From NCBI RefSeq assembly GCF_000313755.1, contig NZ_AMZB01000070.1, forward strand, positions 1 through 46,985: a DNA stretch of 46,985 nt, in the 5' to 3' direction. Made by a program: the position numbers and the translations under genes. The notes under the pieces are model-generated. The model was given only the letters and a program-made list of their open reading frames with translations. It was not told the origin of the DNA and searched no databases. Shown here piece after piece: positions 25,070 through 34,835 of this stretch. The DNA comes from Pseudomonas nitroreducens TX1. Its GTDB lineage: Bacteria > Pseudomonadota > Gammaproteobacteria > Pseudomonadales > Pseudomonadaceae. Each line of letters begins with the position of its first letter. Position 1 is the stretch's first letter.

Positions 25070-27964
25070 ATGCTCGAATTCAACGCGCAGCAGGTCCGCA
25101 TGGGCCAGCGCGCTGCCGACAAGCAGGCCGCCCTGGCCATGCTCGGCTCTGCCCTCGAAGACGACGGCCTGGTCGCCCCGGGCTACCTCGCCGGGATACA
25201 GGCCCGCGAGGCGCAAGGCTCCACCTACCTCGGGCAAGGCATCGCCATCCCTCATGGTACGCCGGAAACGCGGCACCTGGTGCAACGCACCGGCGTGCGC
25301 CTGATGCATTTCCCCGAAGGTGTGCACTGGGGCGACGGGCAGACCGTGCACCTGGCCATTGCCATCGCCGCCAAGTCCGACGAACACCTGCGCCTGCTGC
25401 AACTGCTCACCCGTGCGCTGGGCGACGGCGAAGTGGGCACGGCGTTGCGTGTCGCGCAGAAGCCCGAAGACCTCCTGCAGTTGCTGCAAGGTGGAGCGCC
25501 GCAACCGTTGTTGTTCGACGAGCATCTGGTCGGGCTCGGTGTCGCGGCCGAGGATTTCGATGAACTGGCGCTGGTCGGTGCCCGCCGCCTGAAGAAGGCG
25601 GGCTGCGTCGTCCCCGGCTTCGCCGCGGCATTGCATGACCAGGAGGCCCTGCCGCTGGGCGGCGGGCTCTGGTGGCAGGACAGCGAGCAATGCGTCACGC
25701 GTCCCGGCCTCGTCTTTGTCTCCCCCGCGCGCGAACTGAGCCATGCCGGCCAGCCGGTGCGCGGCCTGTTCTGCCTGGCTCGCCAGGGCGATGCGCATGC
25801 CGATGTACTGGGGCGCCTCGGCGACCTGCTGGTCGATGGTCGCGCTGCAGAACTGGCGAGCGCCACGTCCGTTCGCGCGGTGCTGGAGGCCCTGGGCGGC
25901 GAATTGCCGGTGGATTGGCCGAGCATTCGCGTGCCGCTGGCCAACCCCCACGGCCTGCACGCCCGCCCGGCACAGGTGTTGATGTTGCTGGCGCGGAACT
26001 ACAGCGGAGAAATCCGTGTGCGTATTGCCGAGGGCGACAGCGCCGCGGTGTCGATCCGCAGCCTGAGCAAGCTGCTCAGCCTCGGCGCGCGGCGCGGGCA
26101 GATGCTGGAGTTCTTCGCCGAGCCGGATATCGCCGAGGCCGCGCTGGCAGCCGTGCGGGCGGCGGTAGAGCAGGGCCTGGGCGAAGAGGTCGAGCCGCTG
26201 CCGGAAATCGTCGAGCGGGTCGCCGACAGCGTGCCACGGGAAGAGCAGGAACGGGTGGCGATGCACGCTCCCGAAGCTGGCGCGCAACTGCAGGCCATTC
26301 CCGCCTCGCCGGGCATCGCCGATGGGCCGGCATACGTACAGGTCGCTCGTGCCTTCGAATTCGCCGCGCGCGGTGAGTCGCCGGACGTCGAGCGCCTGCG
26401 CCTGGAAGAGGCTCGCGCCACCATCAGCCGGGAGATCGAAAGCCTGCTCGCGCGCAGCCAGGTCAAGGCGATCTGCGACATCTTCGTCACTCACCAGGCC
26501 TTGCTGGACGACCCCGAATTGCTCGACGAAGTGCAGGCACGCCTGCTCGAAGGCGCCAGCGCCGAATCCGCCTGGAGTCAGGTGATCGAGCGTGTCGCCG
26601 CCCAGCAGGAAGCCCTGCGCGATGCGCTGCTGGCCGAGCGCGCGGCGGACCTGCGCGATGTCGGCCGGCGCGTGCTGGCGCGCCTGTGCGGCGTCGAGAG
26701 CGCGGCGGAGCCCGAAGACCCCTACATCCTGGTGATGGATGAAGTCGGCCCGTCGGATGTGGCGCGGCTCGACCCGGAGCGCGTGGCCGGCATCGTCACC
26801 GCACGCGGCGGCGCCACCTCCCACAGTGCAATCATCGCCCGCGCGCTTGGGATTCCGGCGCTGGTGGGCGCCGGGGAAAGCGTGCTGGCGCTGGAGTCCG
26901 GCACCGCCTTGCTGCTGGATGGCGACAAGGGCGAGCTGACGATTGCGCCGGATGCGCAGACGCTGCGCGCCGCCGAAACCCAGCGCGAGCTGCGCCGGCG
27001 TCGAGCCGAACAGGCCGAGGCGCGCCGCCACGAACCGGCGGTGACCCGCGACGGCCATGCCGTGGAAGTCTGCGCCAACCTCGGCGATACCGCCGGTGCG
27101 GCGAAAGCCGTGGAGCTGGGCGCGGAAGGCGTCGGCCTGCTGCGCACCGAGTTCGTCTTCATGGACAACCTCCAGGCGCCGGATGAGGCGACCCAGGAGA
27201 TCGAATACCGGCGTGTCCTCGATGCTCTCGAAGGGCGCCCGCTGGTAGCGCGCACCCTCGATGTGGGCGGCGACAAGCCGCTGCCTTACTGGCCAATTCC
27301 CGAGGAAGCCAACCCCTACCTGGGCATTCGCGGCGTGCGCCTCACGCTGCAGCGCCCGCAGATTTTCCGCACCCAGCTGCGTGCCTTGCTCACCGCCGCT
27401 GACGGCCGCCCGCTGCGCATCATGTTCCCCATGGTCGGGCAGGTGGAGGAGTGGCGGCAGGCCCGCGACCTCACCCTCGAACTGTGCGCAGAGCTGGGCG
27501 GCGAGCATGACCTGCAGCTGGGTATCATGGTCGAGGTGCCTTCGGCCGCGCTGCTGGCGCCGGTGCTGGCGCGCGAGGTGGACTTCTTCAGCGTCGGCAC
27601 CAACGACCTGACCCAGTACGCCCTGGCTATCGACCGGGGGCATCCGAGCCTGTCCGCCCAGGCTGACGGCCTGCACCCGGCCGTGCTGCAACTGATCGAC
27701 ATGACCGTGCGCGCGGCTCATGCCCATGGCAAGTGGGTGGGCGTGTGCGGCGAACTGGCCGCCGACCCGCTGGCGGTGCCGCTGCTCGTCGGGTTGGGCG
27801 TGGACGAGCTGAGCGTCTCGGCACGCAGCATTGCCCTGGTGAAGGCGCGGGTCCGCGAGCTTGACCTGCCGACTTCCCGTGAGCTGGCTCAGGCCGCTCT
27901 GACCCTGTGCTCGGCGGCGGACGTGCGCCAGAGTGTCGCCCTGGCGCTGCCGGAGGTGCACTGA
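25070..27964 (+). CDS. fruB: Fructose PTS multiphosphoryl transfer protein (EIIA-HPr-EI)
   Basis: The 964-aa cytoplasmic protein carries the whole soluble phosphoryl chain from phosphoenolpyruvate to FruA. Residues 1 to about 145 are EIIA-Fru with the phosphorylated H62 (AIPHGTPE). An HPr domain lies at about 285-370 with H297 in GLHARPA. Enzyme I fills about 400-964 with H585 in GGATSHSAIIARALG and the PEP-binding VCGELAADP near the end. ATG 25070 follows GAGGAGA. The stop overlaps fruK (TGATG). The architecture is the normal one for Pseudomonas, where fructose is the main PTS sugar; it is called fruB or fruI in different genomes. Confidence 0.96.
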   Translation: MLEFNAQQVRMGQRAADKQAALAMLGSALEDDGLVAPGYLAGIQAREAQGSTYLGQGIAIPHGTPETRHLVQRTGVRLMHFPEGVHWGDGQTVHLAIAIAAKSDEHLRLLQLLTRALGDGEVGTALRVAQKPEDLLQLLQGGAPQPLLFDEHLVGLGVAAEDFDELALVGARRLKKAGCVVPGFAAALHDQEALPLGGGLWWQDSEQCVTRPGLVFVSPARELSHAGQPVRGLFCLARQGDAHADVLGRLGDLLVDGRAAELASATSVRAVLEALGGELPVDWPSIRVPLANPHGLHARPAQVLMLLARNYSGEIRVRIAEGDSAAVSIRSLSKLLSLGARRGQMLEFFAEPDIAEAALAAVRAAVEQGLGEEVEPLPEIVERVADSVPREEQERVAMHAPEAGAQLQAIPASPGIADGPAYVQVARAFEFAARGESPDVERLRLEEARATISREIESLLARSQVKAICDIFVTHQALLDDPELLDEVQARLLEGASAESAWSQVIERVAAQQEALRDALLAERAADLRDVGRRVLARLCGVESAAEPEDPYILVMDEVGPSDVARLDPERVAGIVTARGGATSHSAIIARALGIPALVGAGESVLALESGTALLLDGDKGELTIAPDAQTLRAAETQRELRRRRAEQAEARRHEPAVTRDGHAVEVCANLGDTAGAAKAVELGAEGVGLLRTEFVFMDNLQAPDEATQEIEYRRVLDALEGRPLVARTLDVGGDKPLPYWPIPEEANPYLGIRGVRLTLQRPQIFRTQLRALLTAADGRPLRIMFPMVGQVEEWRQARDLTLELCAELGGEHDLQLGIMVEVPSAALLAPVLAREVDFFSVGTNDLTQYALAIDRGHPSLSAQADGLHPAVLQLIDMTVRAAHAHGKWVGVCGELAADPLAVPLLVGLGVDELSVSARSIALVKARVRELDLPTSRELAQAALTLCSAADVRQSVALALPEVH

Positions 27965-28911
27965 TGGCCCGCATCCTGACCCTGACCCTGAACCCCGCGC
28001 TGGACCTCACCGTGCGCTTGCCGAGGCTTGCGCCCGGCGAGGTGAATCGCAGCGAGTCGGTGCTCAGCCAGGCCGCCGGCAAGGGCGTCAACGTCGCCCA
28101 GGTATTGGCTGACCTCGGCCATTCCCTGACGGTCGCCGGCTTTCTCGGCGCGGACAACCCACAAGCTTTCGAGGCGCTGTTTCGCCGCCGGGGTTTCATC
28201 GATGCCTTCGTCCGCGTGCCGGGGGAAACCCGCAGCAATATCAAGCTCGCCGAAGGTACCGGGCGCATAACCGATATCAATGGGCCCGGCCCTCAGGTTG
28301 GCGAGGCGCAGCAGGACGCGCTGCTGGATCGCATCGATCTGATTGCCGCCGATTGCGAGATCGCGGTAGTCGCGGGCAGCCTGCCGCGCGGCGTCGATCC
28401 CCAGTGGTTGCGCGAGCTGCTGCTGCGCCTGCAGGGCCACGGTCTGAGAGTTGCTTTCGACTGCAGTGGCGCTGCGCTGCGCGCCGGTATCGAGGCCGCT
28501 CCCTGGCTGATCAAGCCCAATGACCAGGAACTCGGCGAGGCCTGTGGACAACTTGCCGGCAGCGCCGATGAACTGGCCGCGCAGATCCAGTCGTTGCGTG
28601 CCCGTGGCATCGAGCAGGTGGTGCTTTCCCAGGGCGCTGAGGGCGTGCGCTGGTTCGGCCCGCTGGGCGTCTGGCAGGCGGTTCCGCCGAAGGTGGAGGT
28701 GGCCAGCACGGTGGGCGCCGGCGATTCGCTGCTGGCCGGCATGGTCCATGGCCTGCTCGCCGGCTGGCCGGCCCAGCGCGTGCTGCGCCAGGCGACTGCG
28801 GTAGCCGCGCTGGCGGTGACTCAGTTCCAGTTCGGCATCGGCGATGCGCAGCGGCTCAAGCGCATCGAGGACGCGGTGCAGGTTCAGGCTCTGGCGCCGA
28901 GCCAGGCCTGA
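27964..28911 (+). CDS. fruK: 1-phosphofructokinase
   Basis: The 315-aa PfkB-family kinase converts fructose 1-phosphate to fructose 1,6-bisphosphate with ATP. It begins MARILTLTLNPALDLTV, has the substrate loop QAAGKGVNVAQVLADLG, and the C-terminal catalytic signature STVGAGDSLLAGMVHGL with the base Asp. The ATG overlaps the fruB stop by one base, indicating coupling, and fruA follows after 26 nt. Confidence 0.96.
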   Translation: MARILTLTLNPALDLTVRLPRLAPGEVNRSESVLSQAAGKGVNVAQVLADLGHSLTVAGFLGADNPQAFEALFRRRGFIDAFVRVPGETRSNIKLAEGTGRITDINGPGPQVGEAQQDALLDRIDLIAADCEIAVVAGSLPRGVDPQWLRELLLRLQGHGLRVAFDCSGAALRAGIEAAPWLIKPNDQELGEACGQLAGSADELAAQIQSLRARGIEQVVLSQGAEGVRWFGPLGVWQAVPPKVEVASTVGAGDSLLAGMVHGLLAGWPAQRVLRQATAVAALAVTQFQFGIGDAQRLKRIEDAVQVQALAPSQA

Positions 28912-28937
28912 GCAAGAGAACAACAAGAGGTATGACG

Positions 28938-30677
28938 ATGAACCTTGCCCTGATTACGGCCTGCCCAAACGGCCAGATTTCCAGCGTGCTCAGCGCTCGC
29001 CTGCTGCGTGCGGCGGCCGAGCGGCTGGGCTGGTCGGTCTGTGTCGAGCAATACCACCCGCAGCATCCCGAGCGTCAATTGAGCGAAGGTCAGATTGCCG
29101 CTGCCGACTGGGTGCTGGTGGTCAGCACCCAGTCGCTGGATCTGTCGCGTTTTGCCGGCAAACGCCTGGTCCAGGCCCGGCCTGCCGAGGCGTTGGTAGA
29201 GCCGGCGGTCTTCCTCCAGCGTGCGGCGCAGGAGGCCAGGGTCTGGCAGCCCGGCGAGCCGTCGGGTGCGCCGGCGGAAGTGACGAACGCGGCGAAAATC
29301 GTTGCGGTGACCGCCTGCCCGACTGGCGTGGCGCACACCTTCATGGCTGCCGAGGCACTGCAACAGGCGGCCCAGCGGATGGGCATCGATCTGCGGGTGG
29401 AAACCCAGGGCTCGGTGGGGGCGCGCAATCCGTTGACCGCAGGGGACATCGCTGCCGCCGATGTGGTCCTGCTGGCGGCGGACATCGAGGTCAACCCCGA
29501 GCGTTTCGCCGGCAAGCGCATCTTCCGTTGCGGCACCGGCGTGGCGCTGAAGCAGCCGCAAGCGACCCTCGAGCGCGCGCTGAAGGACGCGAAGTCGGAG
29601 GCTGCCTCGTCCGCCGCCAGCGGTGCGGCACCGACAAGGAGTGAAGCGCGCGGCGTCTACAAGCACCTGCTCACCGGCGTGTCCTTCATGCTGCCGATGG
29701 TGGTGGCGGGCGGCCTGCTGATCGCGCTGTCGTTCGTTTTCGGTATCGAGGCCTTCAAGCAGCCGGGCACCCTGGCGGCAGCACTGATGCAGATCGGCGG
29801 CGACGCGGCGTTCAAGCTGATGGTGCCGATGCTCGCCGGTTACATCGCCTGGTCCATCGCCGACCGTCCGGGCCTGGCGCCGGGGATGATCGGCGGTCTG
29901 CTGGCGAGCACGCTGGGCGCCGGCTTTCTTGGCGGCATAGTCGCCGGCCTGCTGGCGGGTTATTCGGCGCGCGCGATTGCCCAGTGGATTCCACTGCCGA
30001 CCAGCGTTGCGGCGCTCAAGCCGATCCTGATCATTCCCCTGCTGGCCAGCCTGTTCACTGGCTTGGTGATGATCTACGTGGTGGGGTCGCCGGTGGCGGC
30101 GATGATGCGCTCGCTCACCGACTTCCTCGCCGGCATGGGCACCACCAATGCCATTCTGCTCGGCCTGCTTTTGGGCGGGATGATGTGCGTGGACCTCGGC
30201 GGGCCGATCAACAAGGCGGCCTATGCGTTCTCGGTCGGTTTGCTCGCCTCGCAGAGCTATGCACCGATGGCGGCGGTGATGGCCGGCGGCATGGTGCCGC
30301 CGATTGGCATGGGCATCGCCACGCTGCTGGCGCGGCGCAAGTTCGCCCAGAGCGAGCGCGAGGCCGGCAAGGCAGCGTTGGTGCTGGGGCTGTGTTTCAT
30401 CTCCGAGGGCGCGATTCCCTTTGCCGCCAAGGACCCGCTGCGGGTGATCCCGGCGAGCATCGCCGGTGGCGCGCTGACCGGCGCGTTGTCGATGCTGTTC
30501 GGCTGCAAGCTGCTCGCGCCCCATGGCGGGCTGTTCGTGCTGCTGATCCCCAACGCGATGAACCATGCGTTGCTTTATCTGTTGGCAATTGCCATCGGCA
30601 GTCTGGTGACCGGTGTGCTCTATGCGCTGCTCAAGCGCGGCGAGGCGGCGCCGATGATGGTGATGGGGCAGGTGTAG
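28938..30677 (+). CDS. fruA: Fructose PTS permease EIIB'-EIIB-EIIC
   Basis: The 579-aa inner-membrane permease phosphorylates fructose to fructose 1-phosphate on entry. The N-terminal EIIB' copy (1 to about 100) has ACPNG in place of an active site and is the FruB-docking domain. The true EIIB follows with phospho-cysteine C127 in VTACPTGVAHTFMAAE. EIIC starts near residue 240 with about ten membrane segments, including MCVDLGGPINKAAYAF and ISEGAIPFAAKDP. I prefer ATG 28938 to ATG 28932 since AAGAGG (28925-28930) then sits 7 nt away. Last gene of fruBKA. Confidence 0.96.
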   Translation: MNLALITACPNGQISSVLSARLLRAAAERLGWSVCVEQYHPQHPERQLSEGQIAAADWVLVVSTQSLDLSRFAGKRLVQARPAEALVEPAVFLQRAAQEARVWQPGEPSGAPAEVTNAAKIVAVTACPTGVAHTFMAAEALQQAAQRMGIDLRVETQGSVGARNPLTAGDIAAADVVLLAADIEVNPERFAGKRIFRCGTGVALKQPQATLERALKDAKSEAASSAASGAAPTRSEARGVYKHLLTGVSFMLPMVVAGGLLIALSFVFGIEAFKQPGTLAAALMQIGGDAAFKLMVPMLAGYIAWSIADRPGLAPGMIGGLLASTLGAGFLGGIVAGLLAGYSARAIAQWIPLPTSVAALKPILIIPLLASLFTGLVMIYVVGSPVAAMMRSLTDFLAGMGTTNAILLGLLLGGMMCVDLGGPINKAAYAFSVGLLASQSYAPMAAVMAGGMVPPIGMGIATLLARRKFAQSEREAGKAALVLGLCFISEGAIPFAAKDPLRVIPASIAGGALTGALSMLFGCKLLAPHGGLFVLLIPNAMNHALLYLLAIAIGSLVTGVLYALLKRGEAAPMMVMGQV

Positions 30678-30839
30678 AACGGGATTTGCCGTGGCGTAGG
30701 TGTGGACTCCGCGAGTGGTACCGGCGCGATGCGGAGCTATCGCGGACGGAGTGCGCTCCTGCGCATCCTCAGCACCGAGGTGGCGGATAACCCGTTCCGG
30801 GGTATGTGCCCTACGCGGCTGAACTCCGTGCTTGGTATT
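30678..30839. other. Gene-free gap with a degenerate inverted repeat
   Basis: No gene is seen between fruA and the repeat at 30840. GGCGGATAACCC (30782-30793) and GGGGTATGTGCC (30799-30810) form an imperfect hairpin of the kind that recurs between Pseudomonas genes. No strong intrinsic terminator is evident. Confidence 0.4.
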
Positions 30840-30957
30840 CCCTCTCCCTAACCCTCTCCCTGAAGGGAGAGGGGACTGGTTTGGTGCCGGCTGAAAACAT
30901 TGGCGTCAGTTGGCACGGATAGCTCCCTCTCCCTTCAGGGAGAGGGCGGGGGAGAGG
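30840..30957. repeat. CCCTCTCCCT inverted-repeat element, copy 2
   Basis: CCCTCTCCCT at 30840-30849 and 30852-30861 is followed by the inverted AGGGAGAGGG at 30864-30873. After about 50 nt a second perfect hairpin comes, CCCTCTCCCT TC AGGGAGAGGG (30925-30946), then CGGGGGAGAGGG. The layout is the same as the copy at 158-273, but the spacer sequences differ. It separates the convergent fruA and ugd genes and may serve as a transcription barrier. Confidence 0.75.
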
Positions 30958-30999
30958 GCGAGGGCCTGCGCAGGACTTTCAGACAGGGCGTGGCTGCAA

Positions 31000-32382
31000 T
31001 CAGGCGCTGCGTCGGTGACGTTCTTCGACGGCCTGCGCCGGAACCGGCAGGCGGTGCGAGTCGCCGCGGCCCATGGGGAAGTATTCGAAGCCGTAGCGCG
31101 CCACGCGCTCGGGGTCGAACAGGTTGCGCCCGTCGAAGATCACCGGGGACTTCAGGCGGCTGGCCAACAATTCGAAATCCGGCGCCTTGAACTGCCGCCA
31201 TTCGGTGCAGATCACCAGGGCATCGGCGCCGCCCAGGGTCGCTTCCGGAGTGCCCATCAGGGTCAGGCGTTCATCGTGACCGTACAGGCGCTGCGCTTCG
31301 GGCATGGCTTCGGGGTCGAATGCGCGGACCTTGGCGCCGGCGGCCCACAGGGCTTCCATCAGGGTGCGGCTGGGCGCGTCGCGCATGTCGTCGGTGTTGG
31401 GTTTGAACGACAGGCCCCAGAGCGCGAAGGTGCGGCCCTTGAGCTTGCCGCCGTAGTAGCTGCGGATACGCTCGAACAGCTTGCTCTTCTGCCGCTGGTT
31501 GACCGCTTCCACGGCACGCAGCAGGTCGCTGGAGCAGTGCGCTTCCTCGGCGCTGTGGATCAGGGCCTGGACGTCCTTGGGGAAGCATGAACCGCCATAG
31601 CCGCAGCCAGGGTAGATGAAGTGGTAGCCGATGCGCGGGTCGGCGCCCATGCCCTGGCGTACGGCTTCGATGTCGGCGCCCAGGTGCTCGGCCAGCTCGG
31701 CCATCTGGTTGATGAAGCTGATCTTGGTGGCGAGCATGCAGTTGGCGGCGTACTTGGTCAGCTCCGCGCTGCGCAGGTTCATGCTCAGGATGCGGTCGTG
31801 GTTGCGGTTGAACGGCTCGTAGATCTCGCGCATCACGTCCAGCACCTCGGGGCTTTCGCAGCCGATGACGATGCGGTCGGGTTTGCGGCAGTCGGCCAGC
31901 GCCGAGCCTTCCTTGAGAAACTCGGGATTGGAGACGATCTCGAAGTCCAGGCTGCGGCCTTCTTCGGCCAGCACGGCCAGCACCTTGGCCTTCACGCGAT
32001 CGCCCGTGCCCACCGGCACGGTGGACTTCTCGACGATGATCACTGGCTGGGTGCGGTTGCGGGCGATGCCTTCGGCCACCGCCAGCACGGCGCGCAGGTC
32101 GGCCGAGCCATCGGGCAGCGGCGGTGTGCCGACGGCGATGAACTGCACGCGGCCATGGGCGGCAGCCTCGGCGACGTCACTGGTGAAATGCAGGCGTCCC
32201 GCTTCCAGGTTGTCCTTCACCAGCTCGGCGAGGCCCGGTTCGAAGATGCTGATCTGGCCGCGCTTGAGCTTGGCGATCTTGTCGGCGTCGATGTCCATGC
32301 ACAGGACGTCGTGGCCCACCTCGGCCATGACCGCGGCCTGCACCAGGCCTACATAACCGATTCCGAATACGCTGATTTTCAT
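31000..32382 (-). CDS. ugd: UDP-glucose 6-dehydrogenase
   Basis: The 460-aa enzyme oxidises UDP-glucose to UDP-glucuronate with two NAD+, the precursor used by ArnA. It starts MKISVFGIGYVGLVQAAV (NAD fold) at ATG 32382 behind GGGAGAG. The catalytic cysteine lies in GYGGSCFPKDV, and the C-terminal domain has RTFALWGLSFKPNTDDMRDA. It is 40 nt after arnF on the same strand, so it is the last gene of the arn operon and supplies its first substrate. Confidence 0.95.
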   Translation of the reverse strand: MKISVFGIGYVGLVQAAVMAEVGHDVLCMDIDADKIAKLKRGQISIFEPGLAELVKDNLEAGRLHFTSDVAEAAAHGRVQFIAVGTPPLPDGSADLRAVLAVAEGIARNRTQPVIIVEKSTVPVGTGDRVKAKVLAVLAEEGRSLDFEIVSNPEFLKEGSALADCRKPDRIVIGCESPEVLDVMREIYEPFNRNHDRILSMNLRSAELTKYAANCMLATKISFINQMAELAEHLGADIEAVRQGMGADPRIGYHFIYPGCGYGGSCFPKDVQALIHSAEEAHCSSDLLRAVEAVNQRQKSKLFERIRSYYGGKLKGRTFALWGLSFKPNTDDMRDAPSRTLMEALWAAGAKVRAFDPEAMPEAQRLYGHDERLTLMGTPEATLGGADALVICTEWRQFKAPDFELLASRLKSPVIFDGRNLFDPERVARYGFEYFPMGRGDSHRLPVPAQAVEERHRRSA

Positions 32383-32422
32383 ACTGTGCTCTCCCGGATA
32401 GGGACTCGAAGCGGGGTGGGGG

Positions 32423-32851
32423 TCAGTCGAACTGCGCGTGCTCGTGGCGAGCGTCGCTGGGTTTGATGACGGTTGTTCTGTCGGGGCGGCGGGGCGCATT
32501 GATCGCGATCACGCCGGCGATCACCAGGGCGACGCCCAGGGTGCGCGGCAGGCTCAGGGGCTCGCCGAGGCCGGGCAGCACGGCGGCGCCGAGGTAGACG
32601 AGGGCGTAGCTCAGGCTCAGCCAGGAATAGGCGCGGCTCAGCGGCAGGTGTTTGAGGGCGAGCAGCCAGCAGAGCATCGACAGCGCGTAGGCCAGCACAG
32701 CGCCGGCCAGGGCCAGCAGGGCGGGGATGTCGAGCTGTGCCAGGTCGAATGGCCAGTGCGAGGGCAGGCGTGACATGCTCCAGCGCATGCCCAGCTGCGC
32801 ACTGCTCACCAGCAGCACGCTGCCCAGGGCGAAAGCGATGCCGCGCTTCAC
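32423..32851 (-). CDS. arnF: Undecaprenyl-phospho-L-Ara4N flippase subunit ArnF
   Basis: The 142-aa, four-helix small-multidrug-resistance-like protein works with ArnE to flip undecaprenyl phosphate-alpha-L-Ara4N to the periplasmic face. It starts [20 protein letters not shown] at a GTG (32851) that overlaps the arnE stop (GTGA). [19 protein letters not shown] and [12 protein letters not shown] are typical of the family. A longer frame running upstream through arnE in another phase is not real. Confidence 0.9.
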   Translation of the reverse strand: MKRGIAFALGSVLLVSSAQLGMRWSMSRLPSHWPFDLAQLDIPALLALAGAVLAYALSMLCWLLALKHLPLSRAYSWLSLSYALVYLGAAVLPGLGEPLSLPRTLGVALVIAGVIAINAPRRPDRTTVIKPSDARHEHAQFD

Positions 32852-33192
32852 GAGTGCATCCCCAGCAGGGCGACGCCGCCGACGATCAGCGCTACGCCGA
32901 ACCAATGGCGCGCATCGATGCGCTCGCCGAACAGGCGGCTCGCCAGCAGCGTCACCAGCACGAAGTTCAGGCTCAGCATGGGGTAGGCGACGCCTACTTC
33001 CAGGCGCTGCAGGACCAGCAGCCAGAGCAGCAGGCCGCCGCCCAGGCAGGCGATGGCCAGCAGCAGCCAGGGCGAAAGGAGTTTCGCCGCGATGCCGGCC
33101 GGCGCATCGCGCCAGCTTTCCACGGCGAATTTCTGCGCCAGTTGGCCCAGGCAGGTAAGCAGGCATACGCAGGCCAGTAGCAGGGCGGTCAT
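32848..33192 (-). CDS. arnE: Undecaprenyl-phospho-L-Ara4N flippase subunit ArnE
   Basis: This 114-aa, four-helix partner of ArnF begins [20 protein letters not shown] and contains [20 protein letters not shown] and [15 protein letters not shown]. Its ATG overlaps the arnT stop and its stop overlaps the arnF start, so the three are translationally coupled in the inner-membrane L-Ara4N pathway. Confidence 0.9.
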   Translation of the reverse strand: MTALLLACVCLLTCLGQLAQKFAVESWRDAPAGIAAKLLSPWLLLAIACLGGGLLLWLLVLQRLEVGVAYPMLSLNFVLVTLLASRLFGERIDARHWFGVALIVGGVALLGMHS

Positions 33193-34835
33193 GGCGCGGC
33201 CTGCGGAATCAGCAGGACCACCAGGTGGTTCTGCCGGTAGCTGATGGCGTCGCTGGGCAGCATCGCCAGTTCGGCTTCATCGCTGGCGCTGTTGACCCGC
33301 ATGACCACGCCGATGGAGCCTTCGGCGCGGGCGCGGTCGACCCAGGCATGGATACCTTCGGGGGGGATGCTGCGCCCCTGGCCTTCGGGATAGCCCAGGC
33401 CGAACTTCAGCTCGCCTTCGGTGTTGAACAGCGTGATGTCGTTGCGCTGGGTGCGCCAGGCCAGGGCGGTGGCGGCTCCGAGATCATTGCTCAGCAGGCT
33501 GCGGGCGCCCTTGAGCTGGTCGAGGTGCTCGGCGATGAACGGGTCGGGCATCTTGCTGTTGACCATCTTGTTCGGCATTGCATTGGGCACCAGCGCCACC
33601 AGCAGCCAGGCGGCGAAGGCCGGGGCTGCCCAGAAGCGGCTGGGCCGCAGCAGTTGCAGCAGGCCGGCAAGCAGCCAGGCGATGCAGACCAGGGTGATCA
33701 TCAGCACGCTGGGAAGTTCGTCGTGGTACTGCGGGTGGCGGGCCTGCATGAACAGCAGGCCGGCCAGCGCGCTGCTGCCCAGCAACAGGTTCAGCGCGCC
33801 GTTGAGTTTCAGGGTGATCAGCTTGCGCTGCTGCAGCGCACGGCCGAGGGCGTCGGCCATCAGCAGGGCGAGCGGAGCGAAGCACGGCATGATGTAGGTC
33901 GGCAGCTTGCCCTTGGCCAGACTGAAGAACAGGAAGGGCATGACGAACCACAGCAGAAGGAACAGCAGCTTCGAGTCGCGCCAGCCTTTCATCCCGTTGC
34001 GTAGGGCCGGGAAGATCAGCACCGCCCAGGGCAGCGCACTGGCGAACAGCAGCGGCACGAAGAACCAGATCGGCCGGCCGTGCTGGGCGTCGTCAGCGGC
34101 GAAGCGGCGGATATGCTCGTGCCAGAAGAAGAAGTCCCAGAACTCCGGTTCGCGGGCATTGATCAGCAACGCCCAGGGGGCGGCGACCAGTACAGCGACC
34201 AGCACCGCAAGCGGGCCATAACGCAGCAGCTCGCCGACGCGTTTCTGCAGCACGGCGTAGGGCAGGCCGACGAGAACCGGCAGCAGGAAGGCAAGAAAGC
34301 CCTTGGTCATGAAGCCGAAGGCGCAGGCGACGCCCAGCAGGCTCCAGGCGGCGAAGCGACCGCGCGCGGTGCCGGCGTCGAAGGCAAACCACAGGGCACC
34401 GAGGCTGAGGTTCACACACAGGGTGAACTGCGGATCGAGGTTGGCATAGCCGGCCTGGCCTGCGATCAGCCCGAAGCTCAGGTACAGCATGCCCGCGGTC
34501 CAGGTGCGGCGCGGGTCATTCCACAGCCGGCGGGCGACCAGCAGTACCAGCAGGGTACTCAGCGCGGTGACCAGCGCTGAGGCGAAGCGCACGCCAAACA
34601 GGTTCTGGCCGAACACCGCCTGGCTGGCTGCGGTCAGCCAGTAGCCGCCGGTGGGCTTCTCGAAGTAGCGCAGGCCGAGCAGGTGCGGGGAAACCCAGTC
34701 GCCGCTCTGCAGCATGGCCTGGCTGATCTGCGCATTGCGCGACTCGTCGGGAATCCACAGGCCGTGGAAGGCCATCGGCAGCAGGATGCACAGCACGAAG
34801 GCGGCGAACAGCGTCGGGTAGGCCAGGCGGTTCAT
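33189..34835 (-). CDS. arnT: L-Ara4N transferase ArnT
   Basis: The 548-aa inner-membrane glycosyltransferase moves 4-amino-4-deoxy-L-arabinose from undecaprenyl phosphate to lipid A phosphates on the periplasmic side, giving polymyxin resistance. It has about 12-13 membrane helices in the first 420 residues and a periplasmic C-terminal domain. The first periplasmic loop holds [18 protein letters not shown] with the catalytic acidic residues, then the [14 protein letters not shown] motif. ATG 34835 ([10 protein letters not shown]) overlaps the arnD stop; the frame upstream of it is only a shadow of arnD. Confidence 0.95.
   Translation of the reverse strand: MNRLAYPTLFAAFVLCILLPMAFHGLWIPDESRNAQISQAMLQSGDWVSPHLLGLRYFEKPTGGYWLTAASQAVFGQNLFGVRFASALVTALSTLLVLLVARRLWNDPRRTWTAGMLYLSFGLIAGQAGYANLDPQFTLCVNLSLGALWFAFDAGTARGRFAAWSLLGVACAFGFMTKGFLAFLLPVLVGLPYAVLQKRVGELLRYGPLAVLVAVLVAAPWALLINAREPEFWDFFFWHEHIRRFAADDAQHGRPIWFFVPLLFASALPWAVLIFPALRNGMKGWRDSKLLFLLLWFVMPFLFFSLAKGKLPTYIMPCFAPLALLMADALGRALQQRKLITLKLNGALNLLLGSSALAGLLFMQARHPQYHDELPSVLMITLVCIAWLLAGLLQLLRPSRFWAAPAFAAWLLVALVPNAMPNKMVNSKMPDPFIAEHLDQLKGARSLLSNDLGAATALAWRTQRNDITLFNTEGELKFGLGYPEGQGRSIPPEGIHAWVDRARAEGSIGVVMRVNSASDEAELAMLPSDAISYRQNHLVVLLIPQAAP

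Noticed and set aside
24929..27961. A 1010-codon open frame on the minus strand opposite fruB
   Set aside because: It mirrors the codon pattern of the clearly real fruB on the plus strand, has no domain, and is rich in Arg, Gln, Gly and His as expected for antisense frames in GC-rich DNA.
32423..33166. An arnF frame extended upstream through arnE to 247 codons
   Set aside because: The upstream part is arnE read in the wrong phase; arnF starts at the GTG overlapping the arnE stop.
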